A DNA stretch of 64,000 nucleotides, taken from the NCBI GenBank assembly GCA_037389465.1, contig JAZARR010000082.1, positions 4,142,501 through 4,206,500 on the forward strand, given 5' to 3'. The notes beneath the pieces were generated by a model. It saw only the letters and a program-made list of their open reading frames with translations, did not search any database and was not told the origin of the DNA. Positions 12,790 through 27,211 of this stretch are shown here, piece after piece (position 1 is the stretch's first letter; each line of letters begins with the position of its first letter). Source of the stretch: Baylisascaris procyonis. Lineage: Eukaryota > Nematoda > Chromadorea > Rhabditida > Ascarididae. The translations under genes were made by a program, and so were the position numbers.

Positions 12790-13010
12790 TTTGCTTTGTT
12801 TATATGCATATTTATGTTTATGTTTTTGTTCCTATTCATACTTGTTTATATTTATGTTCATGTTTATGCTTATGTTTATATTTATTCATGTTTGTGTTTA
12901 TGTTTATATTTACGCATACGATTGTATCTATGCTTGTGTTTATGCTTATATTTATGTTTATTTTTGTATTTGTTTATGTTTGTGCTATTCATATTGTTTT
13001 GTTTTTGTTT
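12790..13010. repeat. Degenerate hexanucleotide (TTTATG)n tract
   Basis: TTTATG and its variants TTTATA, TTTGTG and TTCATG alternate for about 220 bp. The three overlapping plus-strand ORFs here (Tyr/Val/Phe-rich) are products of the repeat, not genes. It is not the nematode telomere repeat TTAGGC. Confidence 0.8.
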
Positions 13011-15649
13011 GACTAATGCTTAACAACAGATATGTATGTTTAAGTGTAAGACGCATGTTTGCGTATATTATTTATGTATGCTCAAACGTCTGTATGCCCA
13101 ATAGTTACCACTTGAAAATATTGAAGCTAGAAATCAGCAGCGTCATGAATCTAATGGATATCATAGAAATCCATCAAATATCATAATCCATATTGATGCA
13201 TCAATTTTTAGGAAACTCATCAATATTTAAATGTGGAGAAAAATCTTCAGATATTTCACATCAGCCGATTTTTTTCATCATAGAAAAAAGGAAGATTTTA
13301 TTGATAATTTGTGATTGCGTCCGGATTAAAATAGAAATGAAGACATTATTTTGCATATTCAAATTTCTTGTGAAAGTTTGCGAAAATTTTTGGTCAGATA
13401 AGCACAGTGCCGTCCTTCATATCATTCAGCTATTGCTCATTTGAACGCTTCTATACTTATCTCATCATTCATAATCACAATCTTATTTAATTTTTTCTAT
13501 TACCGCTAAGGAATTTCGATAATTGCAACCAAATTCCAATTCGATTTATTTCCGTTGAATTCTATTATATTTCAACTCAACTCTATGAAAAATTTAAAAT
13601 TTTCAAATAAAAATAATTCAGCTAAAAATATTTCCGATCACAAATTATCGCACAAAACAAATTACAAGAAAATTTTGAAGTTATCATTAAACAACGCATA
13701 AATAAAAATATGACTATTAATTAGAAGACAGAAATATTAAACAATCATATTGAATGTTAAATTTTGCAATAAAATATCCTCTCATTGAAAAATGGGAAAT
13801 TTATTTGAAAGCCAACTTCTACTTATTTCAAATTAATTGATTATATTATGAGAGAAAATTCCTAACTGCCATCTTCGAATTGCGTTGAGATGTTAATCAA
13901 ATGATACCCAATTGGTAAGGTATTTCTATTTTGTTTTTCCTCATAAACAAAGTCAATTTCGATAATACAAGTGAAGACTAAGCAGTAACTAGCTATGATT
14001 AGCAATATATGCTTATGCGTGATTAGAAACGACCATCGAATATGCTCATGTTTTCATTGTATATGAGAGGCGAACCGTTGCTACACGCATCCCCGTTCAA
14101 TGCGTCTATGCACATTCACAAAACTATTCGTTGTTTCAGTTTAAAAGTACACTAGATGTGAAAAAAATTCAGCTCAGAGCTTAGAATTTCAAATGTATAG
14201 CACCAATCAGCATGCGTAGATAAGTAGAAATCATTGGAATGTGAATTTCATCTATGATTCAAATATATAATAGTTATTTTCATTCCTAAACCATAAAAAG
14301 TATAAGAATGGAGTGGAAGGGGATGGAGACAAAGAAGGATACGAAAAAAGAACTATGTGCCGTTTTTTTTTTTTTGCAGGATGTTGAAACGGTCCTTTCC
14401 TAAATATGGAAAAATTTGAAATCATTTATTCAACAACAAATTGACAACCTTAGAATTTCTTGTTAAAGTACAGATTACCTACTTTTTCAAGCCATTTTGT
14501 CAGTCATATACAGCATGGGCTAAAAAAGTAAACCACTTTCATTCAAAAAAAAAAACATTCATATTGAACAGATGATATATAGAAGATCTGAGAAACGCAA
14601 ATGCAAGACATTCGATTCTTATGCAGCTATTATCGCTACGAAGCCATTACAGCGTTTCGAGACAGACCACTTATGGTCGTTGAGAGAAAGCACACCCTCA
14701 AAAAATATCGTTAAGAGTGCCCATTGATGAATGACAAGCATTCACCTTACATCAAACCAGAACGATGACCCTCCCCCTCACCTTTCCTAGCACAATCTAC
14801 ATATGAATCTATATCACTACTCCTTTATTCCAATCTACCAACCTCGAATGGAAAAAATGCTTACTGCTCGCATTCTCAAGCATTCGATATTTCCCGTGAA
14901 TGTCTCGCCATTCAGCGGTATTTCTAGAATATTTGCGCTTATCGTTCATATGTAAATCCGTCTAATTAATTGGCTTTCCGAGTGAGTGAAATTTAATATA
15001 TGAGAGCAAGCTTGATTATTTAGGAAACAGCTCATGAGCTTGCAAAAAAAAAAAAAAAAAAAAATTGCGTAGAACTGAAAATTTTTGCTTTATTGCAACC
15101 GCTAGGAGTGATCTCGTATTTGGATAGCAAGAGCAGCAGCTTGCAACAGTTTAATTACCTATATCATCCGGATTCAACACAATACCAGCAGAAATAAAAT
15201 TAGATTTCTTTCATTGGATTGTTTAAAAAAAATATTCGGTTGTTAGTGCTGATGAGAACGTTTTGTTTGAAAAGTGTTTCGTTATAAGGCTATCTTCTCT
15301 ATCGAAATAAGATTGTGATAAACTCAAAAATGTATCAAATAAACTGTAGCGATAAACAACCTCCAAATATTTCTCTACAGAACTTGCATATCTTTGACAA
15401 TTCGATTCATTCTATAAGTTATAGTTGAATTAGAACTTAATTATGCAAAAACATGAATTATTTAAGTATCCATATAGGTTTTATCTAAAACAAATATATA
15501 TTTAAGTAAACTCCTCGTTATTGTGAAAAATATAAAAAAAACACAATAAAAATGAGGATAATATCAAGATTATGATTTAAATAGGATAATGAAAAAAAAA
15601 ACAACGAAACATTCACAATCGCAGTTGTAAATTTGCTAGGACGTTGTGA

Positions 15650-15705
15650 TAAATAAATAAATAGATAAATCAATGAAGTATTAAATAAATAAATAAATAA
15701 ATAAG
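15650..15705. repeat. (AAAT)n tract
   Basis: AAATAAAT runs with one GTATT-type interruption. Confidence 0.85.
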
Positions 15706-16405
15706 TCGATGATAGTAATAACGACGAGTGAATAGTTCAAAAATAACAGAAAACAATAGTCATTTCCATAAAATTCACTGATAAGTTCATATCTACTAAA
15801 TTCTTGTAGTTTTAGTTGTTAATATTCCACATATTTAGCACTAAATAGAAAAGTTTTTTTAAATTGTTTGACTACTCGAGAAAATTTCTCAGTTTCACTT
15901 CATCAACGGCTCTTCTCGCCTATTCGCTCAAACGAGTAGTAAAATGCAAAAATTATTCATAATTTCTTTCCAACCAGTTGGTAGTTCCCACTCTCTTCGA
16001 AGTGATTTCTCTTAGTGGACTCTTTCAAAAACACCTTGCTATCGCTCATAGTACATAGTAATCAACCAATGAATATGACAAGGAAAGCGCAAATGCAGGA
16101 AAGCAAATCTGCGGGGTAAGCGGTGAATACGACAAAACAAAAGATACCGATAAACGTTTTGTAAAGCAAAAGGAAGAATACTCCTTAGGGATGCATTAGA
16201 CAGTCATAAATATTCAAAAAAAAAAATAAAATAAAATAAAAATGAAAATATTTTTGATTTTCAAAGAAGTCCATAACAAAATGGGACTAATTTAGTGCAG
16301 AATTCGCATCGTATCAAAGATGAACCGAATCGGCAACGATTTTAACTCATTTATCACAGAAGAAAATTTCATCCCACAAGCAAATGCCCTCGAAAGAAGA
16401 CAAAT

Positions 16406-16478
16406 TCAAAAGCTTATAAAGGATACTGTAGAAGATACTCAAACTCAAAAGCTTATAAAGGATACTGTAGAAGATATA
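16406..16478 (+). repeat. 39-bp minisatellite, 1.9 copies
   Basis: TCAAAAGCTTATAAAGGATA is repeated with period 39 from 16406 and 16445, near-identical. It lies in a 76-codon plus-strand frame (16320-16550), giving the repeated peptide QKLIKDTVEDTQT. The period is a multiple of three, so the frame survives. Coding status is unknown. Confidence 0.75.
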
Positions 16479-16889
16479 GTCTTCAATTGCGCCTATCACA
16501 TCAACAGAACAAATAAAAAATTGCAAATGAAAAATGCATTTTTGTTTTAAGTAAATATATCATCCATCATACATTCACTTCAAGCATTTTCGATTTAATT
16601 CCCCCCCTTTCTATAGCGATAATTGCACAAATATTAATCGAATACCATAAATGCAATATTTTTTTCACAGATTAGCCTCTTAACTATGGCTAGGAGGCAT
16701 CGATGTTCCATACTCAAGAGCATTGCTTGAGTATGACAATCCCATTTTTTTCATCGCATCTTCCCGGTAGGGTTTATTTGCTTGAAGTCGCTCTATGAAA
16801 CTTCAAATATCGCGCATTTTGGCGTTCTAATCCGCGACGTTCTACCTATCTAGAATATAAATATGCCCTCCGCTCATTTTGAAATGCTT

Positions 16890-17025
16890 GAGCTGAGAGG
16901 CGCAAATAAGTGACCTCATCGTGGTATAAAAAATGAGCTGAGAGGCGCAAATAAGTGACCTCATCGTGGTATAAAAAATGAGCTGAGAGGCGCAAATAAG
17001 TGACCTCATCGTCGTACATAAAATG
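16890..17025. repeat. 45-bp minisatellite, three copies
   Basis: The unit beginning GAGCTGAGAGGCGCAAATAA starts at 16890, 16935 and 16980. Copies are nearly identical; the last diverges after CATCGT. The 45-bp period keeps two minus-strand frames open (repeats of MRSLICASQL and EVTYLRLSA), probably a by-product of the period. Confidence 0.85.
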
Positions 17026-17412
17026 ATACCGATAGATTTGTTGAGTGACTGTTCCAAATTGTTTCAAATCCAAGTTTCTCCGAACTAAATTCACCATTGT
17101 TTAGAAGAAATGTGGCAGTTTCTGGTTGTGGCATGCTCAATGCGAAACTAGCTTATGTTGCGTCTGATCATCAAGCTTCTCAACATTCACTTAACACATT
17201 CTATGTATCCATACCTTCGTTGATCATTCATTAAAATTAAACAATTTCTTGTATTCTTAAATCCTTTTTGCAAAGAATGAAGGTTGATCAAAGAGCAATT
17301 TACATTACATCCGATCCGGTCGCGATACGACCTAACAGCCATTTTGACAGATATATACAACTATAACTGAAAAGAGCCATAAGCGTTAATGATTTTTTCG
17401 TTGTCAGTCTTC

Positions 17413-17416
17413 TATA

Positions 17417-17470
<54 letters not shown>

Positions 17471-17475
17471 AAATA

Positions 17476-17540
<65 letters not shown>
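17413..17540. repeat. (TA)n microsatellite with short interruption
   Basis: Two TA runs are separated by CAAAATATATATATTATA near 17470. Confidence 0.95.
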
Positions 17541-17541
<1 letters not shown>

Positions 17542-18578
17542 ATTGATTTCAACGATTGTATTTATAGCAAGTGTTGCTCTTGAGTAGATCTATTCCTTTC
17601 GTGTTTTTTTTTTTGTTTAATTTTAACGTGAGCGGTGAGCACTCTAATCTCATATCCCCAATGGAATTTCATGCAGGTGGAAAAGGAAGAGAAATAATGA
17701 CATCCCTGCAATGAATAGATAAGAAAACAACCGCCAAATAAATGCCGCTTTGCAGTGAATGCCTTCAATGCAGTTAAATTATATAACAAATGGAATCTAT
17801 TAGCAGTACAAAAATGCACTTGTTGCTAGCCTCACTGGTGGTGTTAGACTTTCAAAGACCGACAAAAAGATGGTTAATGCAGAAGCATTCCACATGAAAC
17901 AAATATCCCGTCGAATGTAACCTGCCTCTTCTAGAGTGGTTGCAAAAAGAAGAGAGAAGAGTGAATTTAAAAAGAAACTCTTTGAGGAAAGCCGAAGAAA
18001 TGTAATAGCAATGAAGTATTTCTGATCTTCAGTATACTCAATTTCCATAAATACTATTACAAGAACACTAAAACATACCGTTAGAAAAGAATTAAATAAG
18101 AATAAATGCGTAAAAACAAAGAACTACCCATCACTGAATCCAGCTAAAATAATAACAATGATCTCGCTCAGTTATTCAGGAAATGAATATTTAGAGCTGT
18201 TGGAGATTAGTGTAATATTCAGTGAAAATTATAATAATATAACGTTGGACATATTTCTTCTATTTTTCTGAACAACAATAAGTGTAGAACTTGCTATTAG
18301 AAAGGACAACAGCATTTAGGAAGGATCTGAATGAAAGAGAATCACTAAAGCATGAGAAAATCCACTAGAATAACTGCAAACATTTCTGCCTCGCATTAAC
18401 ATACGGGATATATATTTGTATTGCTAGAAGTAGAGAAGCAATTTTGCGTGAGTAACTCCCACACCCACATCAATTTTGATGTGGACATTTGCACGGATAT
18501 TATATAACGTATAAACAACTGGCTTCATTCTATGAAACTTTTAAAATTATATTTAAAAAAATTATATATTAAATAGAA

Positions 18579-18579
<1 letters not shown>

Positions 18580-18648
<69 letters not shown>

Positions 18649-18650
18649 TA
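18580..18650. repeat. (TA)n microsatellite
   Basis: A pure TA run preceded by poly-A/T-rich sequence. Confidence 0.95.
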
Positions 18651-20690
18651 TGATGATATTCACCAATTTTAATGACATTCACCAATCTAAATATATATAT
18701 CCACAGTCTTAGATTGAAACAAGGAAAAACGAAAACATAAGATAGCGTCTGTGAGCAGTCTATGGCCATAGTGTACTTGAATGGGCGCAACAAAAACCAT
18801 CATGCTGTCAGCAATACCAAACAAAGCGTGTAAAATGAATAGATGTCTCTACAAACTAAACGATTTAATGACATTCACCAATCTAAATTTTTGATCAACC
18901 AATGTACTTTCGATCATATCATCAAATAAAATGACTGATCAAATGAGATGACATATTACTACGACGATACAACTTCACTACTCGTAATAGTATCCATCCA
19001 GTTTTCAGTATTTTGTTGCTTGTTCTGCAATGGGTTCCACTTATGCTTATATGTTCCTCATCACTCTCACCTTCAGCAAGCCTCAGCTATATCGAAATCA
19101 TCATTATTGCCTAAATAGAGATGACATTTAATTGTGAATGTTATTCAACGTTGAAAACAATTCCGCTATAACAATCAAAATTTCGATAATATTATGGAGA
19201 TTAAATCTTTCTTAAATGCCTTGGTATATGTCCGGTGAAGAGTTCAATAAAATTCGTTAAGTTTTCTTTGCCCTTTGAAAAGTTCGCCTTCAACGATCTT
19301 CCGTAGATATAAATGGACATAGGGAGGGGTGCGAGATACTCCAATGAATAGACATTCGTAATAAACTTTGACCCTCCACACAATTGCTTTTATCTACAGA
19401 TATTTACATCTATGTATCTATCTATAAATGAAGACGCATCTACAAATCTTTCATGGCTTTCTCTATACGTTTGAATGAACAAAGCTTATTACGAATTTCA
19501 TTTCGGCAATCAGCATCGATCTTAATCGTAGCGATTAAATGCTTTAACCATTTGTCTAAACAACTTAATCTGGGCGCACCAACGAAGTGCATTGCACTCA
19601 ACGATTTTCGATCTTTAATGTGCTAATGAATCGGCACAAAATGGATGCATAAATCACCTAATAAAACGATATAATGCAGATCATTAAGCATAAATTTTTA
19701 AAAGTATTTCCAGGTAAACATGTGAATAAAATACGCCGTGGAAATTATCGACTAGTGAAATTTGTAACGCACCTTAGTCAGCACACGCATGATTTAATGA
19801 ACTTCGATTCAGGAATTAAATTAAAACCTTATAAATTCATATTTGAACAAACAAAGTGAAGAAGCAAGTGAAAATGCATATGACGATGCTTGTCACCATT
19901 CCCACTATTGGATTGATCGGCTGCGCAAATACCCAAAGAGGCATTCAAGAGTGAAATTTTCCAATGGAACCAGTCGGCTGTACAAACCTCTAAACAAAAA
20001 AAAAATGCATTTTCTCCCATTGATTGTACAACAATATTTACATTTTTAAATTTTCCAGCAAATTTAATTGATTATAGTTGTTGAAACGATTGAATGAAAT
20101 TGAAAATATTCGCAAAGAAATCTCGAATTTAAATTATGAATTATGTAAAATGAATTTTCTTTAATTTCAATATTTATGACTCAAAAGTATAAGAAAAAAT
20201 AAGACAGACGCATGCATATAAGTGTGTAATCATACAAGCATGGCGTTGTCACTAGGCAGCCTTGCAAGTGAAAAAAACAATGTGCAGAAAGCGCATAGAA
20301 AGTAAGAAATTAACGATTTTCGGCCATTTACATGACGCGCAACGAATTCGTTTACAGCTAATACAAGTTATATAAATGCAAATAAATCACAAATTTGAAT
20401 TTTCAAATTTTTACTTATTTAAATTCTAAAAGTGCTACTAGTATGGCTTCAATCGGCAGTAAAATTTAACCGAAAATAATCACCTCGGGGTAAAAATTAT
20501 GTGGTCGCATATGAAAATCTACACAAGTTTATTGAACATAACTGCAAATGTTTAGACATAAAAGAGTCCACAATATGGAAATCTATCAGACAAGTGTAAG
20601 ATGGAAGGAATTATATGGATATTAAATAAGCACTGATTGGTTCAGCATCATCATGAAAAAATATTTGGCAGCTGGTTGCACGTAAAGATG

Positions 20691-20692
<2 letters not shown>

Positions 20693-20779
<87 letters not shown>
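20693..20779. repeat. (TA)n microsatellite
   Basis: A pure TA run with no flanking coding signal. Confidence 0.95.
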
Positions 20780-21760
20780 TTGACCATTTGAGAAGTTATG
20801 CAAAACGAAACGGTAAGCATTACGTCGTTACCTAACTTATCTGCCATTTTCTATCTAAATTATGATTTCCACAGTTCGCTTGCTGTCACTTCTGTAATTT
20901 TACTTATTTAAGTTTTTATTCACTGATGCTTCATTGCAATAATTTTAGGCTTTTTTCATTAATTTGTTGTTTTCATTTTCCCTCAAATAAACGTCAATGA
21001 AATATCTGCGACACTTTAATCACTACTGCGTTGAATAGAATTTAGAGTTTTATTTAAAAAGAAACATACTGTTAGCTTCTCAATATGGATATAAAATTAA
21101 ATTTCGCATAAAGAAATATATTTATTTAAAATTTCTGTTAACGAATAATCTGTTGCAGTTTGGTGATCAAACAACTTGTTACGATCTCTCTCATCCCCAT
21201 TTAATGTGGGAAATTGTTTTGCTCAGATTTGTGCTCGTTCACGTGATTTTGATTACTCCCTAATATGGACTGTGATTTGCCTTCGGCGCCATAGCTGAAA
21301 ATTCAAATAGTGCTACGATTTTGTCTGCTATGCAGTGTAGGTTTTCTAACGCTTCGTAGTTGCTACTTACGCTCGTTGATTGTTGTTAATAAACAGAATT
21401 CGGTATCGCGCTAAGACCTTGTATACCGGCATTATCGCAATTTCTTATTTAAATATTTGAATTTATTTAATTAAACGTATTTAAATCACTTAGCTCGATA
21501 GTTATTGCAATGCAATAAACACATAGATTGCAATTGAAGAAGAGTGTGAAAAGTGGAAAAATGTTTAGAGCCAAGCAGACCAATTTCTTTTTGCAATGAC
21601 TTTTTTAGTGATAAACATTTTTTCGTAAAACATTTCTCATCACTAAATAACGTTATCTATGATAATTGTCTAATAAAATAAAGAAATAAGTTTACTTAAA
21701 GTTGCGCGCCTATTTGCATTATTACAATTGCGGTATCATGCAGCCTATTCTAGGAACCGG

Positions 21761-21806
21761 TGATAAGTACTGATTACTTAACTTGATAAGTACTGATTAC
21801 TTAACT
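21761..21806. repeat. 23-bp perfect tandem duplication
   Basis: TGATAAGTACTGATTACTTA plus ACT occurs twice in direct succession. Confidence 0.85.
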
Positions 21807-23260
21807 ATTTTCCCATCAACGTTTTCCATATTTCCGTTCTAACATTATTTCTGTATCAACTATTTCCGTATGAATGGTATTCAGCCGTAAAAAAAAAGAG
21901 CAATCGAAAGTGGATACCTAAAGTGTTGAAAATGATACACGCATAAGCATGTAATATGGTCTAACCAGAGCACTTTTCAGTTATTTAGTATAATTGCTTT
22001 CGTTTAGAACATATGAGCCCCTTATCGATGTTTAGTGATGTGGGCAAGAATGATGCAACAGCAATAAAATTCTTGCAATCAGCAAAGAATTTTTTGGCCA
22101 TATGCGATTCTTTTTATTTAGATGTTTACTCATATATGCATTAGGTGAATTATTACAACTTATAAATATTCTCTTTTTTTTTTGTTTCGCATATTCGACT
22201 AATTTTCATTTGATTGTTCTGTTTTTTTTTCAATATTTTTCATGCTCTTAATTTCTATTCCTTTAATATGACCATCTATGACTTTGCTAAGAAATTCGAT
22301 AATATGAAATAATTCGTCTTCCGTTAAGTTTTTTCTACAGAAATAATTGAGCGCTGATGCCGATTTTAATATCGTTTAAAATTATTTCAATTTCTTCGTT
22401 ACTGCGTTCATAGAATATTGTTAATAACTATAAAAGAGAAGAAACATTTAAATGATATTGCATAAAATGAATTATCCTCCAATTCGATAGAGTATGCCAA
22501 GCTTAATCATATAAAAACAACTCTGCCAGAGAGCAGCAATCGTAAACAGCACTGAAGGATAATGCATTAGTTAAGGGATATTAGAGATAGTATAAACGAA
22601 TCGTTATAAACGTAACACACAGAATACAAAGCATACATAAATACCTATAAACTACTATTAAGGATATAATTTGCAAACAAATTCGTAGAATTAATATTAT
22701 CGTCTATTATCGATATTTCTATAGTAAAAGTGCAATTAGATGATTCACAAAAAAGGGATGAAGACGTAAACATCGCAGTGGCTAATCAATTGACACTCAA
22801 CAATCTACCAGTTAAAGTGGCGACTCAACTATAGAAAATCCCAAAAATAAGCGTAGGAAATTTGTATAAAACGAAAAGAAAATTGAAAGAAAAGAAATTT
22901 ATTTAGAAGAATATCCGTTTAGGATGTGGATCATTTTATATTGGAGAGAATGAACAATCATTAACCATTCGAGACATAAGCATCATATTGCCGATAAGAG
23001 GGAACTATGAAGTGGCAAACTATAGTCGCTTCATATGCGTGACAAGCATGAAAATTGATCAACAAAGATATACCCGCCCAGAGAGCTCTACAAGGGAAAA
23101 TTGAAGGAATGTTGTTTACAGAGAGAATAAACCCCGATGTGAACGTATATTAAGAGACGAGTGACGTAATGCAATTCACCAACCCTCTTTGAGAGCCATA
23201 TTGCTTTCATATCCGTGTTAATTCTTTTAAATTGATGGACTATTGTTTACTGTTTATCAA

Positions 23261-23265
23261 GTTCT

Positions 23266-23341
<76 letters not shown>
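23261..23341. repeat. (TC)n followed by (TA)n compound microsatellite
   Basis: CT repeats (about 23261-23305) pass directly into TA repeats. The overlapping Ser-Leu / Tyr-Ile ORF is an artefact. Confidence 0.95.
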
Positions 23342-23342
<1 letters not shown>

Positions 23343-26110
23343 AAACGCACATATATAAAAATTTTAGCAGCAACCTTTCAATGAAAGTTTTTGTTAGCAA
23401 AGCAACTTTGCAAAAGCGCTATGTCTGTGTATCAAAGCAATTAAACTTATTAAGTATATGTCTACTAAAAAATACCTCTTGTATAATATTTGATATTAAT
23501 GAGCCAATATGAAAAAAGCATTAAAAAAAAAAAAAATTGTGCGCATTTCACAGCGGTCGGATGTTTACTTCATATCGATATATTCATAGAAAATCGAGTC
23601 TTTTGGTCTTTTGTTGAAGATTTTTGTGGTCATTGGGATCAATCAAAACATAAAATTGTTATTTTAAATATATCACATTTTTTATAGTAACTTATAAGAC
23701 CAACTGACTGATCAAAGGGGGTCACACGCGTATTGTACCAACTCCTCTGGCACATTTCTATATTTCCTATTATTTTTTGATTTAAAATGTTTCGTATGAT
23801 CGATGAAAACATCATAGTCGAAAGTTGTGCTTATCAAAAACGTTTGTAAATTTGCGTTTGTAAGATCCATTATTGTAATATCGCATCTATACGTATGTAT
23901 AAGTGTATATCTCTCTCTGGAAATTCGTATGATTTTCCTTCCGATTGAGTTGCATTTTATAACGGGTTTGTCACAAACAGCCTTTTTAACAAAAAAAAAA
24001 AAAAAAAAATCATCCCAACGATCGCAACGACCCAAATGCATTTATTATTCTCTCATTGTTTGTCGCTAATTAATCAAGGAATAAGTAAGATGAATCGTCG
24101 CAAAAGTATCTCTCTAGCTAAGATTTTTGTGGGACTTCAAAAATTTGTTTTGAAATCAAAAAAAAAGGCACAGACTAAATAAATTATAAAATTTTTGTAA
24201 TGCGTATTGAATAATAATGAGTAGAAATGCACCCAAGTATTACAAACAATAGAAGTTTATTTTCATATTGAGAAAAAAATGGAGTAAACGTTGTTTCGAA
24301 TGTAGATTAGCTGCAGCGTTAAATATTTCTCAGCACTGAATGCATTGCCGCCAATGTTCATAGAATTTCAATCAATATGGCTGCCTCTGATATACCCATG
24401 TATGCTAAAAACTTTGTGCTAACGATGTAGCTGCTATGGCTATGTTGGCTAGCGCCAATACAGCCTACATATCTCAAGCATTAAATATTATAAAGCGCAT
24501 AGGCGAGATAAGGCATAGAGGAGGGGAGGACGGGAAGGAGAATGCAAGACGTAAATGAGGATATTTGAGTAGTATATAAACAGGAAAACGCCGATATTCA
24601 TATAAAAAAAGCAAAATTCAGCAAGCATTTATTTTGTTTATAAAAATGTAGTCAGTAAAAAGCGTTACGCATTTATTATTCAAATAAAGACCTATAACTC
24701 TATTTAAAATCAACTCTTTATATAATAGTAATCAATATAAACGCTCTAAATATTATAAAAGTAATAAGAAGTAACTTCATATTGGAAGTGCCACAAAAAT
24801 CAAAGATCATCGAAGCGTCAATTTTGAGCGATAAAATAAGTGAAGAATTTGTTATCGCTGTGAACATCTTCATCAATTGCCTCTTGGGTATAAAATATAT
24901 GATGGAAGTATACTTAAAATGCACAACATCGAAATATTAAAATGCACGCCTATTCAAGCAAAATCTCATGAAGTATAGGATTTTGAGGCGCTCTATCACT
25001 ACATTTCTGATGTCGTTGTTCATTATGGTTATTTAACCGTACGAATATGCGGTTATTCAACCGTACAATTTCACCCGTTCTTGCTTGTTCATTCCAATCT
25101 ATTCGAGGATAAAGAAATGAAGAGTAAAGGAGAAGGAATGCACGGAGACCATGCGAACATTAAAGTAAAATCTTTCTAATGTGCCACTAATTGTGCCATT
25201 CGCTTCTATAGATCTACGAACGAAAAAAAAAAAGAAAAGAAATGTACTGGTAGAAGGCAAGCAAAATGTTCAACACAACTAATGAAGAGCCGTATCGCGC
25301 GTTGCTTCACTGAAAGCACATAACTAGAGATAGATTAATGCTGCAGTAGGGCTAATATTGTTTAGCTCATATCATTAAATGAGATGCTTCTATCAGCCAA
25401 TGTTGTGTCCCTCTCCATGAATGTTAATTGAATTTTGCACATTAAAGCAAACATCTAGATTATCACATATGAGTTCAATTCTCGGCACATCATCATAAAG
25501 GAACGACACCGCATCTTCCTTATAACAGCTATAAATGAATTTATATAAATAAATTCACTATCTCTCAATAGACAAACTTGGTTAACAGTTCAGTTTACGA
25601 GTGTGGTCTTCCTTTCTTATTTCTCTAGCTAGAATCTCGTCCCTATGGTACCTCTTCAATAAGATATATCTTTAGATATCACATGTGTAGCATCAATATA
25701 TGAATTGAGAAGACTAATGCAAATATAAGAAGCAAAAAGGAACATTAAAAACATTCACAATTCTATAGGATCGCATTTGAAAATAGTGCAACAGCCTAAG
25801 AGAAATGAAAAGACAAGAACAGACGAACAGCGGGATCGTCATTGAAAAAGATGAAAGCTACAGATGACCAATTTTTGGTGACTGAAGATAGGAGCAAGGA
25901 TTGGCCAACTCTAATGAATTCTTGCAGCTTTCAGGATAAGAGATAATTCCGTTTTATCTACGAAGCTCTTAAAAGATGTATACGAAAAAGTATTGCTGAG
26001 GGTGTTGAGTGAAGTAAAGTATTGCTGAGGGTTTCCGAACAGAATGATGAAGTTGAAGTGCTACGGACCTGGAACGTTTAGAACTTTGCGTTTACAGATG
26101 ATTGGCTCTA

Positions 26111-26151
<41 letters not shown>
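26111..26151. repeat. (TA)n microsatellite
   Basis: A TA run of about 40 bp. Confidence 0.95.
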
Positions 26152-26152
<1 letters not shown>

Positions 26153-27155
26153 CGCCGACGTTAGAAGAGCTAGACGAGAGAAATATGCAGTAGTCTATGG
26201 CGAGTAACAAGAGATGTACGTACACATACAAAATATGCGCACATACATTTATCTATATAATTTTTATTGAATAAATAAAGAGAGAAGGGGTCCACAACGA
26301 TGATAAATAAAAAAATGAGATTAATGAAAGACAGTAGTATCTGAAGGAAGAAAATAGCTAAAAGCATTTGTTTATTTTCTTCTTTTCCCGAAAGGGCACA
26401 CGTGACATTTCCGAGAAGGAATAAAATAATGAAAAAGCGTTAGGCATCCGAAACGTTTGATAATCGAATGCCTTAAAATGCTTTTTATAAAATAATGTCG
26501 GTCATTGCTAAAGTACTTTTGCGATCAATTCAAAATTACTGCTAAAAGGTCACTAATGCCAATAAAAGCCACAATAAAGAAGAGAGAAGCACAAATATTA
26601 GAGGGTGAAAGAAGAGTCCATTCTGCTGCAATATATAGCGATTGACTATGAGCAAGAATATATGTATGGATGAGAGATTATGAATGCTTTCAATTGTTAC
26701 CATTTGAAAAATTCAAAGAATTCAAAAAAAAACAGATAACAAAGCAGACGAATATAAATTAACCTCATTATCTATAATGCGAAAAAAACTTAAACGGCAA
26801 ACGACAATTTAAAGTTTCAAAAATTAAATATTTTGGCAATAATTCAACACTAAACAATTCGTTTATTCATTCATAATAATGGAAGGTTTCTTTAATACGA
26901 AAAAAAAGAACATTTTCGATTCGATTCAACAAAATAAACATTTTAGGTTATCCATTAGTGCAATATGTCCGTCCAATGGTCGCCTATATGGAGCACTATA
27001 ATTGCTATTGGATTCGTCACAGTCGCTTCAGAGTACCATTTGATGCTTTTCACAGCATTTTCGCGCATGCTTCTTTTCTTTAAAAAGAGATTCGCAAAAA
27101 TTGATAAAACAATTGATTAAATAATTGATTAAAAAATCAAAAATGTAAACACACC

Positions 27156-27211
27156 CTCATTCGCCGATATTTCGCATGAACTAGAGTTTGTGGGAAATAT
27201 CGGTGAATGAG
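27156..27211. ncRNA. miRNA-precursor-like hairpin (56 nt, 26-bp arms, 4-nt loop)
   Basis: The 5' arm CTCATTCGCCGATATTTC pairs with GAAATATCGGTGAATGAG through one G-U pair. After a single G-G mismatch, CATGAAC pairs with GTTTGTG (two wobble pairs) around a TAGA loop. On the plus strand only one mismatch breaks 26 positions. The loop is short for an animal pre-miRNA, so a MITE core or inverted duplication is also possible. It matches no miRNA I recognise. Confidence 0.4.

Noticed and set aside
12759..13023. Hydrophobic Phe/Tyr/Leu-rich ORFs that look like a membrane protein
   Set aside because: Three overlapping frames are all open because the DNA is a degenerate TTTATG hexamer repeat; no start context, splice signals or family motif.
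23712..24041. 109-codon minus-strand ORF
   Set aside because: One of the longest frames in the window, but it includes a poly-Phe run from poly-A/T, overlaps an open plus-strand frame, and matches no family I know.
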